64,000 bases of DNA from Fictibacillus phosphorivorans (GCF_007673525.1 NZ_VDZU01000002.1:217731-281730); one strand, 5' to 3'; positions 35,836-47,433 are shown, counted from the stretch's first letter. Numbers and translations are program-made. Notes: generated from the sequence alone by a model not told the origin.

Positions 35836-37047
35836 TTATTTACGATAAATATGCACGAACGGTTCTTCCTGTGTTGTTTCATCTTTCACGATAAGCGCCT
35901 CTGGCTGATCAACGGCTGAACCGATGTATACTTCTACTGGCACATTCGGCAACTCTCCTAGTGCGGATGTTGCTACGAACTGGGTAAAGGAGATGATTTC
36001 TGCTTTACCGCGGAACTGAACCGGAATCTCAATCGTTAATCGCTCAAGGTTACCGTCTTTATAGTACCCTTTCCCGATTACGCCGATATAGTTAGGGAAA
36101 TATTCCTGTACCTTTGATTTAAAAGTCGTGAACTTTTCGTAGTCACTTCTCTTCTTTTTTGATGCTGCGTCAGATGGGAACAGCACATAATCTTCATCTA
36201 CGTCTTCCCATGAACTTACTGAGTTGCTTCCTTTTTTCACAACGCCTGAAGCGAAGAAGTTTCCTGGTGTTACAGAATCACGTTCTTCTTCTTGATAAAG
36301 AGCAAATACGATCGGCACATCTTTAAGCTTTGAATCTGTGCGCAAACGGCTTGCCACTTGTCCAGCTATTTTCTGTGCTTCTTGTTTCACTTTTTCACGC
36401 TCAAGCTTAACTTCACCAGGGTAGATCAAGCCTTGTTGGTTAACGTCATAATAGTACGTGGAGTTAAAGGATAACCCGACTACCACACCGCCAAGCTTTA
36501 CTTTCCCATCACCGCTTTGAACAAGATAGTTATGTTCTAATACATAAGAAAGATACTTAGGGTTGTTCTTGTTTGCTTCTAGCATCTTATTTTTGTATTC
36601 GGGATCACCTTCGTCTACTTTTGCACCGAGCTTAGGGTTCAATCCTGTTTGATCAAGCTTGCTCTTGCTTTTTCCTGGTTCTTCATCTGCTCTTTTCAGC
36701 CAGTTCGTAACCGTTGGCTCATTTAAGATCTGTCCTTCTTGGAAAAAGTACTTGTCGGTACTGAATGTGTCTTGAGCGATGCGCATTAAGCCCATCTCGA
36801 ACTCGTTGATATCAAGCCGGTTATCAACGCCATAACGGATTACACCACGGGCACCACCTGGTTCGAACGGAAAAATACTTCGGTAGTACTTTTCACCAGT
36901 GTTAATCTCCCCTGTTATAATCGCTTTCTCATCTTTTTTGCCCTTTTCTTGCACGATCTTTTCTTCTTTTTCCAGCTCGTCGCCACCCCAGCAGCCGGTC
37001 AAAAGCAGTAAAGTACTTAAGAAAAGGAGCCCAACCCGTTTCATCAT
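35836..37047 (-). CDS. camS: CamS family lipoprotein (YerH-like)
   Basis: A lipoprotein of about 404 residues related to the enterococcal/staphylococcal sex-pheromone precursor CamS. The signal peptide ends in LLLLTGC (Cys near residue 19), and the mature part is a long hydrophilic domain with YYRSIFPFEPGGARGVIRYGVDNRLDINEFEMGLMRIAQDTF, typical of this family. In Bacillus the function is unknown; in enterococci the signal peptide itself is a pheromone. The frame opens at GTG 37056; AGGAG eight nt before the ATG at 37047 is preferred. It follows ligA, the gene order seen in B. subtilis. Confidence 0.92.
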   Translation of the reverse strand: MMKRVGLLFLSTLLLLTGCWGGDELEKEEKIVQEKGKKDEKAIITGEINTGEKYYRSIFPFEPGGARGVIRYGVDNRLDINEFEMGLMRIAQDTFSTDKYFFQEGQILNEPTVTNWLKRADEEPGKSKSKLDQTGLNPKLGAKVDEGDPEYKNKMLEANKNNPKYLSYVLEHNYLVQSGDGKVKLGGVVVGLSFNSTYYYDVNQQGLIYPGEVKLEREKVKQEAQKIAGQVASRLRTDSKLKDVPIVFALYQEEERDSVTPGNFFASGVVKKGSNSVSSWEDVDEDYVLFPSDAASKKKRSDYEKFTTFKSKVQEYFPNYIGVIGKGYYKDGNLERLTIEIPVQFRGKAEIISFTQFVATSALGELPNVPVEVYIGSAVDQPEALIVKDETTQEEPFVHIYRK

Positions 37048-37089
37048 CACGGACACTCCTCTAGTATTGTTGGTTAGCTCTCGCCAATC

Positions 37090-39117
<2,028 letters not shown>

Positions 39118-41364
39118 TTACGCTTTTTCAATCGGGGCAAATTTAGCAAGCAGTCTTTTCACACCTACAGGCTGCGGAAACGCGATGTCGAGTTCCATTG
39201 AATCTCCTGAACCACGCATGCTTACAACGGTTCCTGTTTCCCATTTACGGTGTTTGACTTTGTCGCCTACTCTCCATTCCAGTTTCTCCCCACCAGAAGA
39301 TTGATAGACAGGTGTAACCATTTTCTTTTTCGGTGCCATGAACGATGGCGTAGCTCCTCCACCCGAGCGAGCACTCGCTCCCCACGGCACAGATGGTTTC
39401 TCTTTAACTTCGGTTTCGATAAGATCTTCTGGAATCTCAGCGATAAAACGAGATTCCGGATTTGTCGTCGTACGTCCATAAAGGGTACGCATTCTAGCAT
39501 TTGTTAAGAATAATTCTTCTTCTGCACGTGTGATCCCAACATATGCAAGACGACGTTCTTCTTCCATCTCATTCTCTTCAAAAAGAGCACGGCTATGCGG
39601 GAATACCCCTTCTTCTAGACCCATCAAGAAGACCATCGGAAACTCCAGACCTTTTGCAGAGTGAAGGGTCATCAGTACGACAGATTCTTTCGGCTTATCA
39701 TCTGCTGCATCTTCGTCGAGCTTATCAATATCTGCAACAAGTGCAAGATCAGTTAAGAACGCGATCAATGATTTATCATCTTGTTTCTTTTCAAAGTCTT
39801 GCGTAACAGAAATAAACTCGTCGATATTCTCTAAACGGCTTTGTGCTTCGATCGTTTTCTCAGCTTTTAGCGCATCACGATAGCCCGTCTTGCTAAGCAC
39901 TTCTTCTGTTAGTTCAGTCACAGAAAGAAATTCCTGCTGACGCGTCCAGTTCGTAACAAACTCGGAGAACTCTCTTAAAGCGTTCGTTGCACGCGCGCTA
40001 AGACCGATCTGTTCCACTTCTTGAAGCGCTTGATACATGGAAAGATCATTGTTTGCCGCATACTGTGCCACTTTATCCATAGAAGACGCACCAATTCCGC
40101 GTTTCGGTACATTTACGATACGCTGAAGCGAGATATCATCATCCGGATTCGAAATAAGACGAAGATACGCTAAAATGTCCTTGATCTCTTTTCTGTCATA
40201 GAACTTTGTGCCGCCGACGATATTGTACGGAATGTTTGATTTGATCAAAACTTCCTCAATAACACGTGATTGAGCATTCGTACGATACAGGATCGCGATG
40301 TCATTATACGAACGTTTACCTGATGATACAGCTTCACGAATCTTACCTGTTACGTAATAGCTCTCACCTTGCTCATCATCGCCTTGGTAGTACGTGATGC
40401 TTGCGCCATCCGTATTATCTGTCCAAAGATTCTTTGGCTTACGGTTCATGTTGTTTTCAATCACTTTATTAGCTGCTTGAAGAATCTTTTTCGTAGAACG
40501 ATAGTTTTGCTCTAATAGGATAACTTCAGCATCGTTATAGTCTTTTTCAAACGATAGAATGTTCGCGATGTCCGCGCCACGCCAGCCATAGATCGACTGA
40601 TCCGAGTCCCCTACAACACAAAGGTTACGGAAACGATCCGCCAGCATCTTCACGAGCATATATTGCGCTCTGTTTGTATCTTGATACTCATCAACATGAA
40701 TATATTGAAACTTGCGTTGATAGAACTCGAGCACTTCAGGTACTTTTGCGAAAAGCTGGATCGTCGTCATGATCAGATCATCAAAATCTAACGCCTGGTT
40801 CTTACGCAGTCGCTTTTCATAGCCTTCATAAACTTCCTGAACAACACCTTCAAAGTGCCCGTTCGCCACCTTCGCAAAATCGGCTGCTGTTTTTAGTTCG
40901 TTCTTCAAAGACGAGATCGCGCTTAAAATTCCACGAGGTTCGTATTTTTTCGGATCATAGTTCAAATCTTTCAATACCGCTTTTACAACAGACAATTGAT
41001 CTGTCGCATCTAAGATCGTAAAGTTACGGTTAATTCCGATTCGATCGATATCACGACGCAAAATGCGTACGCACATGGAGTGGAACGTAGAGATCCAGAT
41101 CTCTTCTGCTACAGGTCCTGTAATCTTTGCGACCCTTTCCTTCATCTCTCGTGCTGCTTTATTTGTAAACGTGATCGCAAGGATGTTCCATGGTGCCACT
41201 TCTTTTTCCATCATTAAATAAGCGATACGGTGAGTTAATACTCTCGTCTTACCGCTTCCCGCACCAGCCATCAATAACAACGGCCCATCTGTATGTTTTA
41301 CTGCCGCTTTCTGCTCAGGATTTAGTCCTGATAATAGCTTTTCAATCATTTGATGCATACTCAT
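39118..41364 (-). CDS. pcrA: ATP-dependent DNA helicase PcrA
   Basis: A superfamily 1A 3'-5' helicase for repair and rolling-circle plasmid replication, essential in Gram-positives. Walker A is [12 protein letters not shown] (about residues 32-43) and motif II is [35 protein letters not shown] is motif [11 protein letters not shown] is motif IV, and [19 protein letters not shown] and [17 protein letters not shown] are motifs V and VI. The C-terminal tail with [20 protein letters not shown] is the RNA-polymerase-interacting Tudor-like domain of PcrA. Length 748 is typical. The start at 41364 has only a weak GGTGAA site; the ATG at 41358 is an alternative. Confidence 0.97.
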   Translation of the reverse strand: MSMHQMIEKLLSGLNPEQKAAVKHTDGPLLLMAGAGSGKTRVLTHRIAYLMMEKEVAPWNILAITFTNKAAREMKERVAKITGPVAEEIWISTFHSMCVRILRRDIDRIGINRNFTILDATDQLSVVKAVLKDLNYDPKKYEPRGILSAISSLKNELKTAADFAKVANGHFEGVVQEVYEGYEKRLRKNQALDFDDLIMTTIQLFAKVPEVLEFYQRKFQYIHVDEYQDTNRAQYMLVKMLADRFRNLCVVGDSDQSIYGWRGADIANILSFEKDYNDAEVILLEQNYRSTKKILQAANKVIENNMNRKPKNLWTDNTDGASITYYQGDDEQGESYYVTGKIREAVSSGKRSYNDIAILYRTNAQSRVIEEVLIKSNIPYNIVGGTKFYDRKEIKDILAYLRLISNPDDDISLQRIVNVPKRGIGASSMDKVAQYAANNDLSMYQALQEVEQIGLSARATNALREFSEFVTNWTRQQEFLSVTELTEEVLSKTGYRDALKAEKTIEAQSRLENIDEFISVTQDFEKKQDDKSLIAFLTDLALVADIDKLDEDAADDKPKESVVLMTLHSAKGLEFPMVFLMGLEEGVFPHSRALFEENEMEEERRLAYVGITRAEEELFLTNARMRTLYGRTTTNPESRFIAEIPEDLIETEVKEKPSVPWGASARSGGGATPSFMAPKKKMVTPVYQSSGGEKLEWRVGDKVKHRKWETGTVVSMRGSGDSMELDIAFPQPVGVKRLLAKFAPIEKA

Positions 41365-41425
41365 TCTTCATTCACCGCCCGAACATATATTCTTGTTTTT
41401 ATTCTCACTTATTCTTGAGATTTTA

Positions 41426-42118
41426 TCAACTTTTACTCTTAACCGCTTCAACCGTTTCAATCGCCGCGTTTACATCGTCGTAAATAACGTTTCCGACAAC
41501 AACTGTATCCGCAAACTCTGCCATCTCTTTTGCTTGTTCAGCCGAATGAATGCCGCCTCCATAATAGAGGATCGTGTTTTCAAGTACGCCCTTAACTTGG
41601 CGAACGATATCGACATCACCGTATGTGCCGCTGTATTCCAAATAAAAGATCGGAAGCTTAAACATTTTTTCGGCCAAGCGGGCATATGCTACAACATCAT
41701 CTCCCGAGAGATCACTGTCGGCACTCGAACGTTTTGCAGCCGCACAATCTGGATTTAAGATGCAATACCCTTCTGTAAGAATCTCGTCCCAGTTCATGAT
41801 GTCGCCAAATTCTTTTAATGCTTCTGTATGAAGCCCTGTAATGAAATTAGCATCCTTCGCATTTAAAACGGTAGGAATATAGTAAAAATCGAACCCTGGT
41901 GTAAGTGATTCGATATTAGATACTTCAAGCACACAAGGAACCGCATATCTGCGTATTCGTGACATAAGGTCTAACGTATTATCAAGCGTTACGCCACTAG
42001 ATCCCCCAACGATAACAGCGTCCGTTCCGCTCTCACAGATCTTTTCCAGGTTACTGTCACTGATCTCTTTATCAGGGTCTAGCTTAAACACATGCTTCCA
42101 TTTTCGATAATCAAACAT
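41426..42118 (-). CDS. pcrB: Heptaprenylglyceryl phosphate synthase PcrB
   Basis: A TIM-barrel prenyltransferase that joins heptaprenyl diphosphate to glycerol-1-phosphate, giving an archaeal-type ether lipid precursor. [41 protein letters not shown] is the phosphate-binding N-terminal part, and [20 protein letters not shown] and [30 protein letters not shown] are the conserved end of the barrel. Its 230 residues are typical. GGAAGAAC-like sequence precedes the ATG at 42118. It is the first gene of pcrB-pcrA-ligA, 61 nt before pcrA. Confidence 0.95.
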   Translation of the reverse strand: MFDYRKWKHVFKLDPDKEISDSNLEKICESGTDAVIVGGSSGVTLDNTLDLMSRIRRYAVPCVLEVSNIESLTPGFDFYYIPTVLNAKDANFITGLHTEALKEFGDIMNWDEILTEGYCILNPDCAAAKRSSADSDLSGDDVVAYARLAEKMFKLPIFYLEYSGTYGDVDIVRQVKGVLENTILYYGGGIHSAEQAKEMAEFADTVVVGNVIYDDVNAAIETVEAVKSKS

Positions 42119-42272
42119 TGTGTTCTTCCTTTCATGTTTAGAAACACCCGTGCCTGCTATTTTAACAAGCCAGTTCTGTACTTCTGCATTATAACAAAAA
42201 TAAGGTTCTCACTCTATGATTCATCATGTGGAAAGATTGTGAAGTTCATACTGCTTTTTGGGAGGAATAGCT

Positions 42273-42812
42273 ATGCTTATGTGGCATATCGACGACGAAA
42301 TCATGCTAAAACAAGCAGACATTAAAGAATCAGACATCATCTATGGAATGTTAGAAAAATCACGTCATCATCTTGGACCTTGGATCAGCTGGGTCGATTA
42401 TACCCAATCTAGCAGTGAGATGCGTCAGTTTATTAAAACGGTGAACAAAAAGATGAAAGAACAAACAGATGTTGTTCTTTTTATATGGTATCGCGGACAA
42501 GTAGCAGGCTCTGTTGCTCTATATGATATTAAGTGGCACAACCAGTCAGGTATGCTTGGCTATTGGGTAGGATCAGGATTCGAAGGTCATGGAATCGCAC
42601 AACGCGCTGTAAAAGGAATGCTTATGTACGCCTATTACACGTTGATGCTGAATCGTGTGGAGCTGCGTGCTGCGGTTCAAAATGAAAAAAGCATCAAGCT
42701 CGCCCGCCGACTAGGCTTCCAAGCAGAAGGCGTTGTCAGGCAGGCAGAATGGATACGCGGAAACTGCCGCGACCAAGTCCAGATGAGCTTGATGAAGAAT
42801 GAATTTCATTAA
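42273..42812 (+). CDS. GNAT acetyltransferase, RimL/YdaF-like
   Basis: A 179-residue acetyltransferase of the ribosomal-protein-serine N-acetyltransferase type. It has LGPWISWVDYTQSSSEMRQF at the N-terminus, the acetyl-CoA loop LGYWVGSGFEGHGIAQRAVKGML, and LMLNRVELRAAVQNEKSIKLARRLGFQAEGVVRQAEWIRG, typical of RimL-type enzymes. The substrate is not known. GGGAGGA eight nt before the ATG at 42273 fixes the start (the frame opens at 42258). Its end overlaps the flavodoxin-like gene on the other strand by 4 nt. Confidence 0.9.
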   Translation: MLMWHIDDEIMLKQADIKESDIIYGMLEKSRHHLGPWISWVDYTQSSSEMRQFIKTVNKKMKEQTDVVLFIWYRGQVAGSVALYDIKWHNQSGMLGYWVGSGFEGHGIAQRAVKGMLMYAYYTLMLNRVELRAAVQNEKSIKLARRLGFQAEGVVRQAEWIRGNCRDQVQMSLMKNEFH

Positions 42813-43339
42813 ATTTCAGGATTTAAAACATATGAGACATAGTTCTGCGCGCTTTGTTCAACGGCTTCCTCTGACGCGCGAATTGCACTATGGAAGACGA
42901 ACGGCGTGATATAACGCGTTCCGATCAAGTTAGATGTCGCTTGGAACGGACGAAGCAGTTCACTAATCGTATAGTGGTTGTGACCACCCGCTTTGTAAGA
43001 GAAGTCTGGGCCTCCTGTTGAAATAGCCAGTACTAGCTCTTTTCCATGTAATGCGTCGCCTCCAGGACCATAAGCCCAACCGAACGCTAGCACTCCATCT
43101 TGCCATTCTTTTAAAAGTGAAGGTGAGCTATACCAGTAGAACGGAAATTGTAACACGATGCGATCGTGTTGCAACAACATACGCTGTTCTTCCTCAACGT
43201 TCACTTTCCCATCCGGATACAGATCGTAAAGTTTTCGAACGGTAACATGGTCCTGTTTTTCTATTTCCTCAGCCCATCTTTTATTTACTGTAGAGTTTTT
43301 TAGATTAGGATGTGCGATAATTACTAATGTACTTTTCAT
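42809..43339 (-). CDS. Flavodoxin-fold NAD(P)H oxidoreductase (KefF/YwrO-like)
   Basis: A 176-residue FMN-dependent quinone/azo reductase-like protein. LVIIAHPNLKNSTVNKRW is the FMN-phosphate loop, RIVLQFPFYWYSSPSLLKEWQDGVLAFGWAYG is the family's second motif, and LVLAISTGGPDFSY forms the third. Relatives (general stress protein 14, KefF, MdaB) detoxify quinones and electrophiles. An AAAGGAGATT site precedes the ATG at 43339. A MarR-type regulator lies directly upstream on the same strand. Similar TTGTTTGTACA motifs occur before both genes, suggesting control by that regulator. Confidence 0.88.
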   Translation of the reverse strand: MKSTLVIIAHPNLKNSTVNKRWAEEIEKQDHVTVRKLYDLYPDGKVNVEEEQRMLLQHDRIVLQFPFYWYSSPSLLKEWQDGVLAFGWAYGPGGDALHGKELVLAISTGGPDFSYKAGGHNHYTISELLRPFQATSNLIGTRYITPFVFHSAIRASEEAVEQSAQNYVSYVLNPEI

Positions 43340-43379
43340 TAATGAATCTCCTTTATGAAAAAATATTAAATTTCATTTG

Positions 43380-43392
43380 CTTGTACAAACAA
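43380..43392. promoter_or_regulatory. Candidate MarR-type operator upstream of the flavodoxin-like gene
   Basis: On the minus strand TTGTTTGTACAAG occurs about 40 nt before the start. It shares TTGTTTGTACA with the palindrome upstream of the marR-type gene. Confidence 0.5.
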
Positions 43393-43416
43393 CTTAATCG
43401 GTAAAGAAGAGAGCTC

Positions 43417-43839
43417 TTATGATTCGAGCTGCCCTGCTGCTAGATGTGTTGCTTTTGTGAGTGCTTTTCCTTCTTCGTCTCCTAATAGATCCGAGTATGT
43501 TCGGTAAAGATCTTTCCAAGCTTTTTCGAGATCTGTTTGAATTTCCGTTCCTGCTTTTGTCGGATGGATGTGCGACATCTTGCCTTGCACTTTACGCTCT
43601 GCAAGTCCCTTTACAACAAGCTTGTCCACGAATCTTGTGATCGTACTTGGTGTCATGTGAAGTTCTTCCGCCAATTCCGATTGAGAGATTCCTGGTTTGT
43701 TGTTCACGAGCATCATCATAAAGCCATGAGTAGGCGTAATTCCTGTCGGTCGAAAAGATTCCTCAGCCATTTTGGAAATAACGCGAGAAAGCTTGTTCAC
43801 AGTAAAATATAAGCAGTTTTCTAGATACTTTTCGGGCAT
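43417..43839 (-). CDS. MarR-family transcription regulator
   Basis: A 140-residue winged-helix regulator. The dimerisation helix opens with KYLENCLYFTVNKLSRVI. The HTH and wing are GISQSELAEELHMTPSTITRFVDKLVVKGLAERKVQGKMSHIHPT. The Cys at position 8 could sense electrophiles or oxidants, as in the OhrR/YodB-type group, but this is only suggestive. An AGAGGTG site precedes the ATG. The gene is upstream of and co-directional with the flavodoxin-like gene and is preceded by a palindromic operator. Confidence 0.9.
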   Translation of the reverse strand: MPEKYLENCLYFTVNKLSRVISKMAEESFRPTGITPTHGFMMMLVNNKPGISQSELAEELHMTPSTITRFVDKLVVKGLAERKVQGKMSHIHPTKAGTEIQTDLEKAWKDLYRTYSDLLGDEEGKALTKATHLAAGQLES

Positions 43840-43869
43840 TTTAGCACCTCTTTTACATCGTTAATGTTG

Positions 43870-43883
43870 TTTGTACATACAAA
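43870..43883. promoter_or_regulatory. Candidate operator upstream of the marR-type gene
   Basis: TTTGTA and TACAAA are exact 6-bp arms around CA, within TTGTTTGTACATACAAA, about 30 nt upstream of the regulator's start. This suits autoregulation by a MarR dimer. Confidence 0.6.
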
Positions 43884-43930
43884 TATAAATTGTAGTGTGA
43901 TTTCTGTCAATATTTTGAGTCTATAAGGGT

Positions 43931-43948
43931 GCTTGGCTGCCGCCAAGC
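43931..43948. repeat. Short hairpin repeat, TTGGC-NNNN-GCCAA family
   Basis: GCTTGGC and GCCAAGC are exact 7-bp arms with a 4-nt loop (TGCC). There is no T tract. Three related hairpins lie at 63490-63589. Confidence 0.65.
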
Positions 43949-44006
43949 TTACAATACTAGTCCATTTAGTGTTTTACAGAGTGGTAAAACTACCGTGCTG
44001 AGCTCC

Positions 44007-44111
44007 AATCCTAAAGTTTTTGCTCTTAATCCACAAGTTTGGGTGCTCAATCCACGAGTTTTAGCGTTGAATCCAAAAGTTTTTACAGTTTATCCACGAG
44101 TCTACAATCCT
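44007..44111. repeat. Array gamma: five units with an exact 21-bp period
   Basis: AATCC starts at 44007, 44028, 44049 and 44070 and TATCC at 44091. The unit core is AATCCAMRAGTTTT followed by about 7 variable bases. The period is divisible by three, and on the plus strand the units read NPKVFAL, NPQVWVL, NPRVLAL, NPKVFTV, YPRVYNP. The frame opens only with a GTG at 43929 that has no ribosome binding site, so I do not call a gene. The unit number and period resemble the alpha and beta arrays. Confidence 0.75.
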
Positions 44112-44174
44112 CGACATCTATCGACAGCCTAATAACTACTCCGACTACATACACAACCCACACAAAATACAAAA

Positions 44175-44194
44175 AACCCACCCTCAGGCAGGTT
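44175..44194 (-). terminator. Terminator of yerB-yerC
   Basis: AACCTGCC and GGTGGGTT pair (with G-U) around a 4-nt loop and are followed by six T on the minus strand, 9 nt after the yerC stop. Confidence 0.85.
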
Positions 44195-44203
44195 TTCTTC
44201 TCA

Positions 44204-44509
44204 TTATTTCGCTTCTTCCTCTTCATGAACGCGGTCGAGTACCATCGCGTATGCGTCGTTTCCAAAGTTCAAGCAACGTTTTACACGAGAGATCGTTGCG
44301 GTACTTGCTCCCGTTTCGCTCTCGATCTTGTGATAGGTTTTTCCTTCACGAAGCATGCGCGCTACTTCAAGTCGCTGCGCCAAAGATTGAATCTCGTTCA
44401 TCGTACAAAGGTCATCAAAGAATCGATAGCATTCTTCCATATCCTTCAGCGATAAAACCGATTCAAAAAGCTGATCTAGTGCTTTTCCTCGTAATTTATC
44501 AATTTGCAT
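44204..44509 (-). CDS. yerC: TrpR-like regulator YerC/YecD
   Basis: A 101-residue DNA-binding protein of the TrpR/YerC superfamily. LFESVLSLKDMEECYRFFDDLCTMNEIQSLAQRLEVARMLREGKTYHKIESETGASTATISRVKRCLNFG is a complete TrpR-like helix-turn-helix (the HTH is TYHKIESETGASTATISRVKR). Members of this family are often next to DNA-repair or pur-region genes; in B. subtilis yerC is in the same region. AAAAGGAG seven nt before the ATG supports the start. It is 17 nt downstream of yerB and probably cotranscribed. Confidence 0.93.
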   Translation of the reverse strand: MQIDKLRGKALDQLFESVLSLKDMEECYRFFDDLCTMNEIQSLAQRLEVARMLREGKTYHKIESETGASTATISRVKRCLNFGNDAYAMVLDRVHEEEEAK

Positions 44510-44526
44510 GAAACATGCACTCCTTT

Positions 44527-45543
44527 TTATTGCATCTTAACCGAATCAGTCATTCCACTCGGTACAATGTTAATCCATGTCTTTCCTGGAACAAACGCTC
44601 CACCGTCCGGAACGATTCTTCCGTTTTCGTTTTTCCACGAAATGTTTTGCGCGACACCATTCTGAATCAGAATCGCATCTCCGCCTGACGTTAAGTTGAT
44701 CTCTCGTCTGCCGGCATCATCGATTACACGGTGAGCCGCTTCAACAATGAATACATTGCTAACCGTAATGGGTGTTTCGGTCTCACGATCTATCGTTGGT
44801 TCATTGTTGCTGCTTCTAGCGTACGTCTTCTTCTTAGTAGAGTAAGTGAATTCTACTGTTTCTCCGCCTGGATAAGAGATATTAACCTCTTTTGCAGGTG
44901 CACCTTCTAAATTTTTAGCACTCTCACTAGTTAAAAATGAAAGCATATCCAGATCACCTGATTGCTCAGCACCAATCTTCTCCATCCCTTTTTCAATATT
45001 TTCATAAGTGATGTAAGAGTTATGAGGCGCTTTTCTAAAATCAGCTCGATTGAAAAGAACACCATCGTAATCCATTCCGTTTAGGTGATCAATCGTTCCG
45101 CTATCGAGAATCTCTCTAGCTTCAGGACTGAATCCGTGTGCCACGAATAAAGCATTGTAGCCACGTGAGAGCTCGATATAATAATCTCTTGCGCTGCGAA
45201 CCGGGCCTACTACTTCTGGCATTTCACTTTGGAAGATCGCCAAAAAGCGAGTAAGTTCTCCCTCAGCTAATACTTCGTAAACAATATCAGCTTTATGAAG
45301 TCCAGATTGCGGTCGTGCTTTTGGGTGGTTGTTCACCATGACCGAAACTGCGCGATGATCTACCTCTTCATTCGTACCCAAGCCAGTGAGTGAATAAACA
45401 GAAGAAAACTCCTCTTTTTTTGAATCCGTCGCTTCAGCTTTATCTACTTTACCTTCTTCTAATACTTTATCTCTTGCGTCTTTACATGCAGACAGCGTTA
45501 ATACCATCATGATCGACATCAAGATGACGTACCACTTTTTCAT
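44527..45543 (-). CDS. yerB: DUF3048 lipoprotein YerB
   Basis: A lipoprotein of about 338 residues. The signal peptide ends LTLSACKD, so a Cys near residue 20 is lipidated. The mature protein has RAVSVMVNNHPKARPQSGLHKADIVYEVLAEGELTRFLAIFQS and RSARDYYIELSRGYNALFVAHGFSPEA, the hallmarks of the DUF3048 family, whose function is not established. AAAGGTAG points to the ATG at 45543; the GTG at 45552 would put the site too close. It lies between yerA and yerC as in B. subtilis and is likely on the same transcript as yerC. Confidence 0.93.
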   Translation of the reverse strand: MKKWYVILMSIMMVLTLSACKDARDKVLEEGKVDKAEATDSKKEEFSSVYSLTGLGTNEEVDHRAVSVMVNNHPKARPQSGLHKADIVYEVLAEGELTRFLAIFQSEMPEVVGPVRSARDYYIELSRGYNALFVAHGFSPEAREILDSGTIDHLNGMDYDGVLFNRADFRKAPHNSYITYENIEKGMEKIGAEQSGDLDMLSFLTSESAKNLEGAPAKEVNISYPGGETVEFTYSTKKKTYARSSNNEPTIDRETETPITVSNVFIVEAAHRVIDDAGRREINLTSGGDAILIQNGVAQNISWKNENGRIVPDGGAFVPGKTWINIVPSGMTDSVKMQ

Positions 45544-45592
45544 TGGGCTCACTACCTTTGTATCGTATTATTTTGCCCAATCCTTTTCTATA

Positions 45593-47341
45593 TTAACGCA
45601 TAATCGAAGGAAAGAGTAACCCTTTCTTTTTAACATCGTAAATGCCTCTTTGCGTAATGCGGATGTATGGCAAGTGTGTGGAAGAGAAAAACAAAAGCGA
45701 ATAGATTGGATCTTCGTATTGGTAGCCTCTTTCTCTTAATGCGTTCGTTAATCTTTTCTCTTCTACCACTAGTTCTTCTATACTAAGATTCGACATTCCT
45801 CCCGCTAAAGGAAGTTTTATCTCAGCGACAATCTCGCCTCTCTCCGCAAGAACGATGCCTCCGCCGACTTCTTTTAAGCGTTCGAACGCCACAGCCATAT
45901 CTTTTTTGCTTTTTCCGATGATCAGAAGATCTCCCGTATTGGAATACGAGCTCGCAAAGCCATACAGATTTTTCGCAAAACCCTTTACGACCGTATTGAT
46001 TCTCCACTTTCCTTCTTTATCGATCAGCATTAAGAAACACTCGTCTGATTCTCCGTTAATCTCTTCAGAAAAAGGATTGATCGATACATTATATGGCCGT
46101 GTGATGACACTATTGTACATTTCTATACCAACGAGACCAGAAAACTGAAAATCCTCGTCTTGAAGGTCCCATGTGATCTCTCTTTTTAGGATACCATGAC
46201 CTTCCCAATCAAATTGAAAATCACGATCGGCACTAACATCCTTATCGTCACGCTTCATCCATTTTCCTTTTGCCAAAACAGATTCAGGCAGAGGATTTGT
46301 TACGTCATCTAAAATATTTAAATGTGCGACTCGCCCTGCGGCAACCATACCGAAGAGGTGATCCAGACCATAATATCTAGCCACGTTATAAGAGACCATC
46401 ATATACGCATCCACTGGATCAAGCCCTGCTTCAAGCGCGATCTGCAGCATCTTATCGGTAACCCCTTCTTCATAAAAAGCAGGTGTGGATCCGTCAGTCG
46501 TCATAAAGATTCTTTCATAGTTCGTGATGCCTTCTTCTTTCATCTGACGTAATAATTTCGGCAAATCTGGACGAATCGAAGAATAACGAAGCGACACTTG
46601 CAGACCAGCATTCAATCGTTCCATCACCTCTGTCCCTGTCATCGCTTCATGATCACAGTCCACACCGAGCAACGTCATCGCAGTTAAGGTCTTTTCAGAA
46701 GCCCCTGGCAGATGTCCCTCGATCTTCTTACCCGCTTTCTTCGTCTTCAGCATCCAATGCAATAGCGTATCATCACCATGAAGCACTCGCGGCCAGCTCG
46801 TTAACTCCCCGCCTTGTAGGACATATGGGCTCTCGAGCAGCTGCCTCACACTTTTTTCCGAAAAATAATTCTCTTCTTCTAAGAGTTCTGTTTGTGCGTC
46901 ATAACGGCACCACCAAAAGAAATTAGAAGGCAGATCGTTCACGTCTTCCATAAAAGAAAGCGCTTTCGAAATGTTCATTTCAAAAAGCAGCATAAAGTTG
47001 TCGGCTAAAAATACGGACGTTCCACGCTGCAATGCATATCGCGAGAGCGACTGGGGATTATAAAGTTGGAACGGATGACAATGAGGTTCAATATATCCCG
47101 GCACAACAAACTTACCTTCTAGATCAGCGATTTCCGTACCTGTTGTATGTTCAGGCATCTTTTCGCCTACATAGACGATGCGGTCTTCAAGGATCCAGAT
47201 GTTTGCTTTTACCCATTTTTTAAGAGCTGTGTTTAAGTAAGTAGCGTTTGTTAAGACAAGCGACGGTGCCAATTCACCTTGAATGACGGCCACTTGTTTG
47301 CGCATTTGCGCTTTTGTCCAAAAAGCAATGTGTTGGTTCAT
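45593..47341 (-). CDS. yerA: Adenine deaminase-like amidohydrolase YerA
   Basis: A 582-residue metal-dependent hydrolase of the adenine deaminase (Ade) family. VPGYIEPHCHPFQLYN is the metal-binding HxH, but it lacks the ES(S) tail of true Ade. GHLPGASEKTLTAMTLLGVDCDHEAMTG holds the second pair of His, and IFMTTDGSTP the Asp. The C-terminal domain (LVVEEKRLTNALRERGYQYEDPIYSLLFFSSTHLPYIRITQRGIYDV) is the Ade-specific extension. B. subtilis YerA is annotated the same way, and its substrate is not settled. An AGGTGATCC site precedes the ATG. It sits beside the purine genes, fitting a salvage role by position only. Confidence 0.88.
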   Translation of the reverse strand: MNQHIAFWTKAQMRKQVAVIQGELAPSLVLTNATYLNTALKKWVKANIWILEDRIVYVGEKMPEHTTGTEIADLEGKFVVPGYIEPHCHPFQLYNPQSLSRYALQRGTSVFLADNFMLLFEMNISKALSFMEDVNDLPSNFFWWCRYDAQTELLEEENYFSEKSVRQLLESPYVLQGGELTSWPRVLHGDDTLLHWMLKTKKAGKKIEGHLPGASEKTLTAMTLLGVDCDHEAMTGTEVMERLNAGLQVSLRYSSIRPDLPKLLRQMKEEGITNYERIFMTTDGSTPAFYEEGVTDKMLQIALEAGLDPVDAYMMVSYNVARYYGLDHLFGMVAAGRVAHLNILDDVTNPLPESVLAKGKWMKRDDKDVSADRDFQFDWEGHGILKREITWDLQDEDFQFSGLVGIEMYNSVITRPYNVSINPFSEEINGESDECFLMLIDKEGKWRINTVVKGFAKNLYGFASSYSNTGDLLIIGKSKKDMAVAFERLKEVGGGIVLAERGEIVAEIKLPLAGGMSNLSIEELVVEEKRLTNALRERGYQYEDPIYSLLFFSSTHLPYIRITQRGIYDVKKKGLLFPSIMR

Positions 47342-47433
47342 GTTGGATCACCTGTCTTCTCTCTGAAAATTTCGTTTTTTCAAGAATACCATATTCATCA
47401 AGCAAATTGGTGAAAATTGAAAGGAGTATCATA

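Noticed and set aside
43929..44132. A 67-codon plus-strand gene with heptapeptide repeats
   Set aside because: The only start is a GTG with no ribosome binding site, lying within a hairpin. I report the repeat as an array and a finding, not as a CDS.
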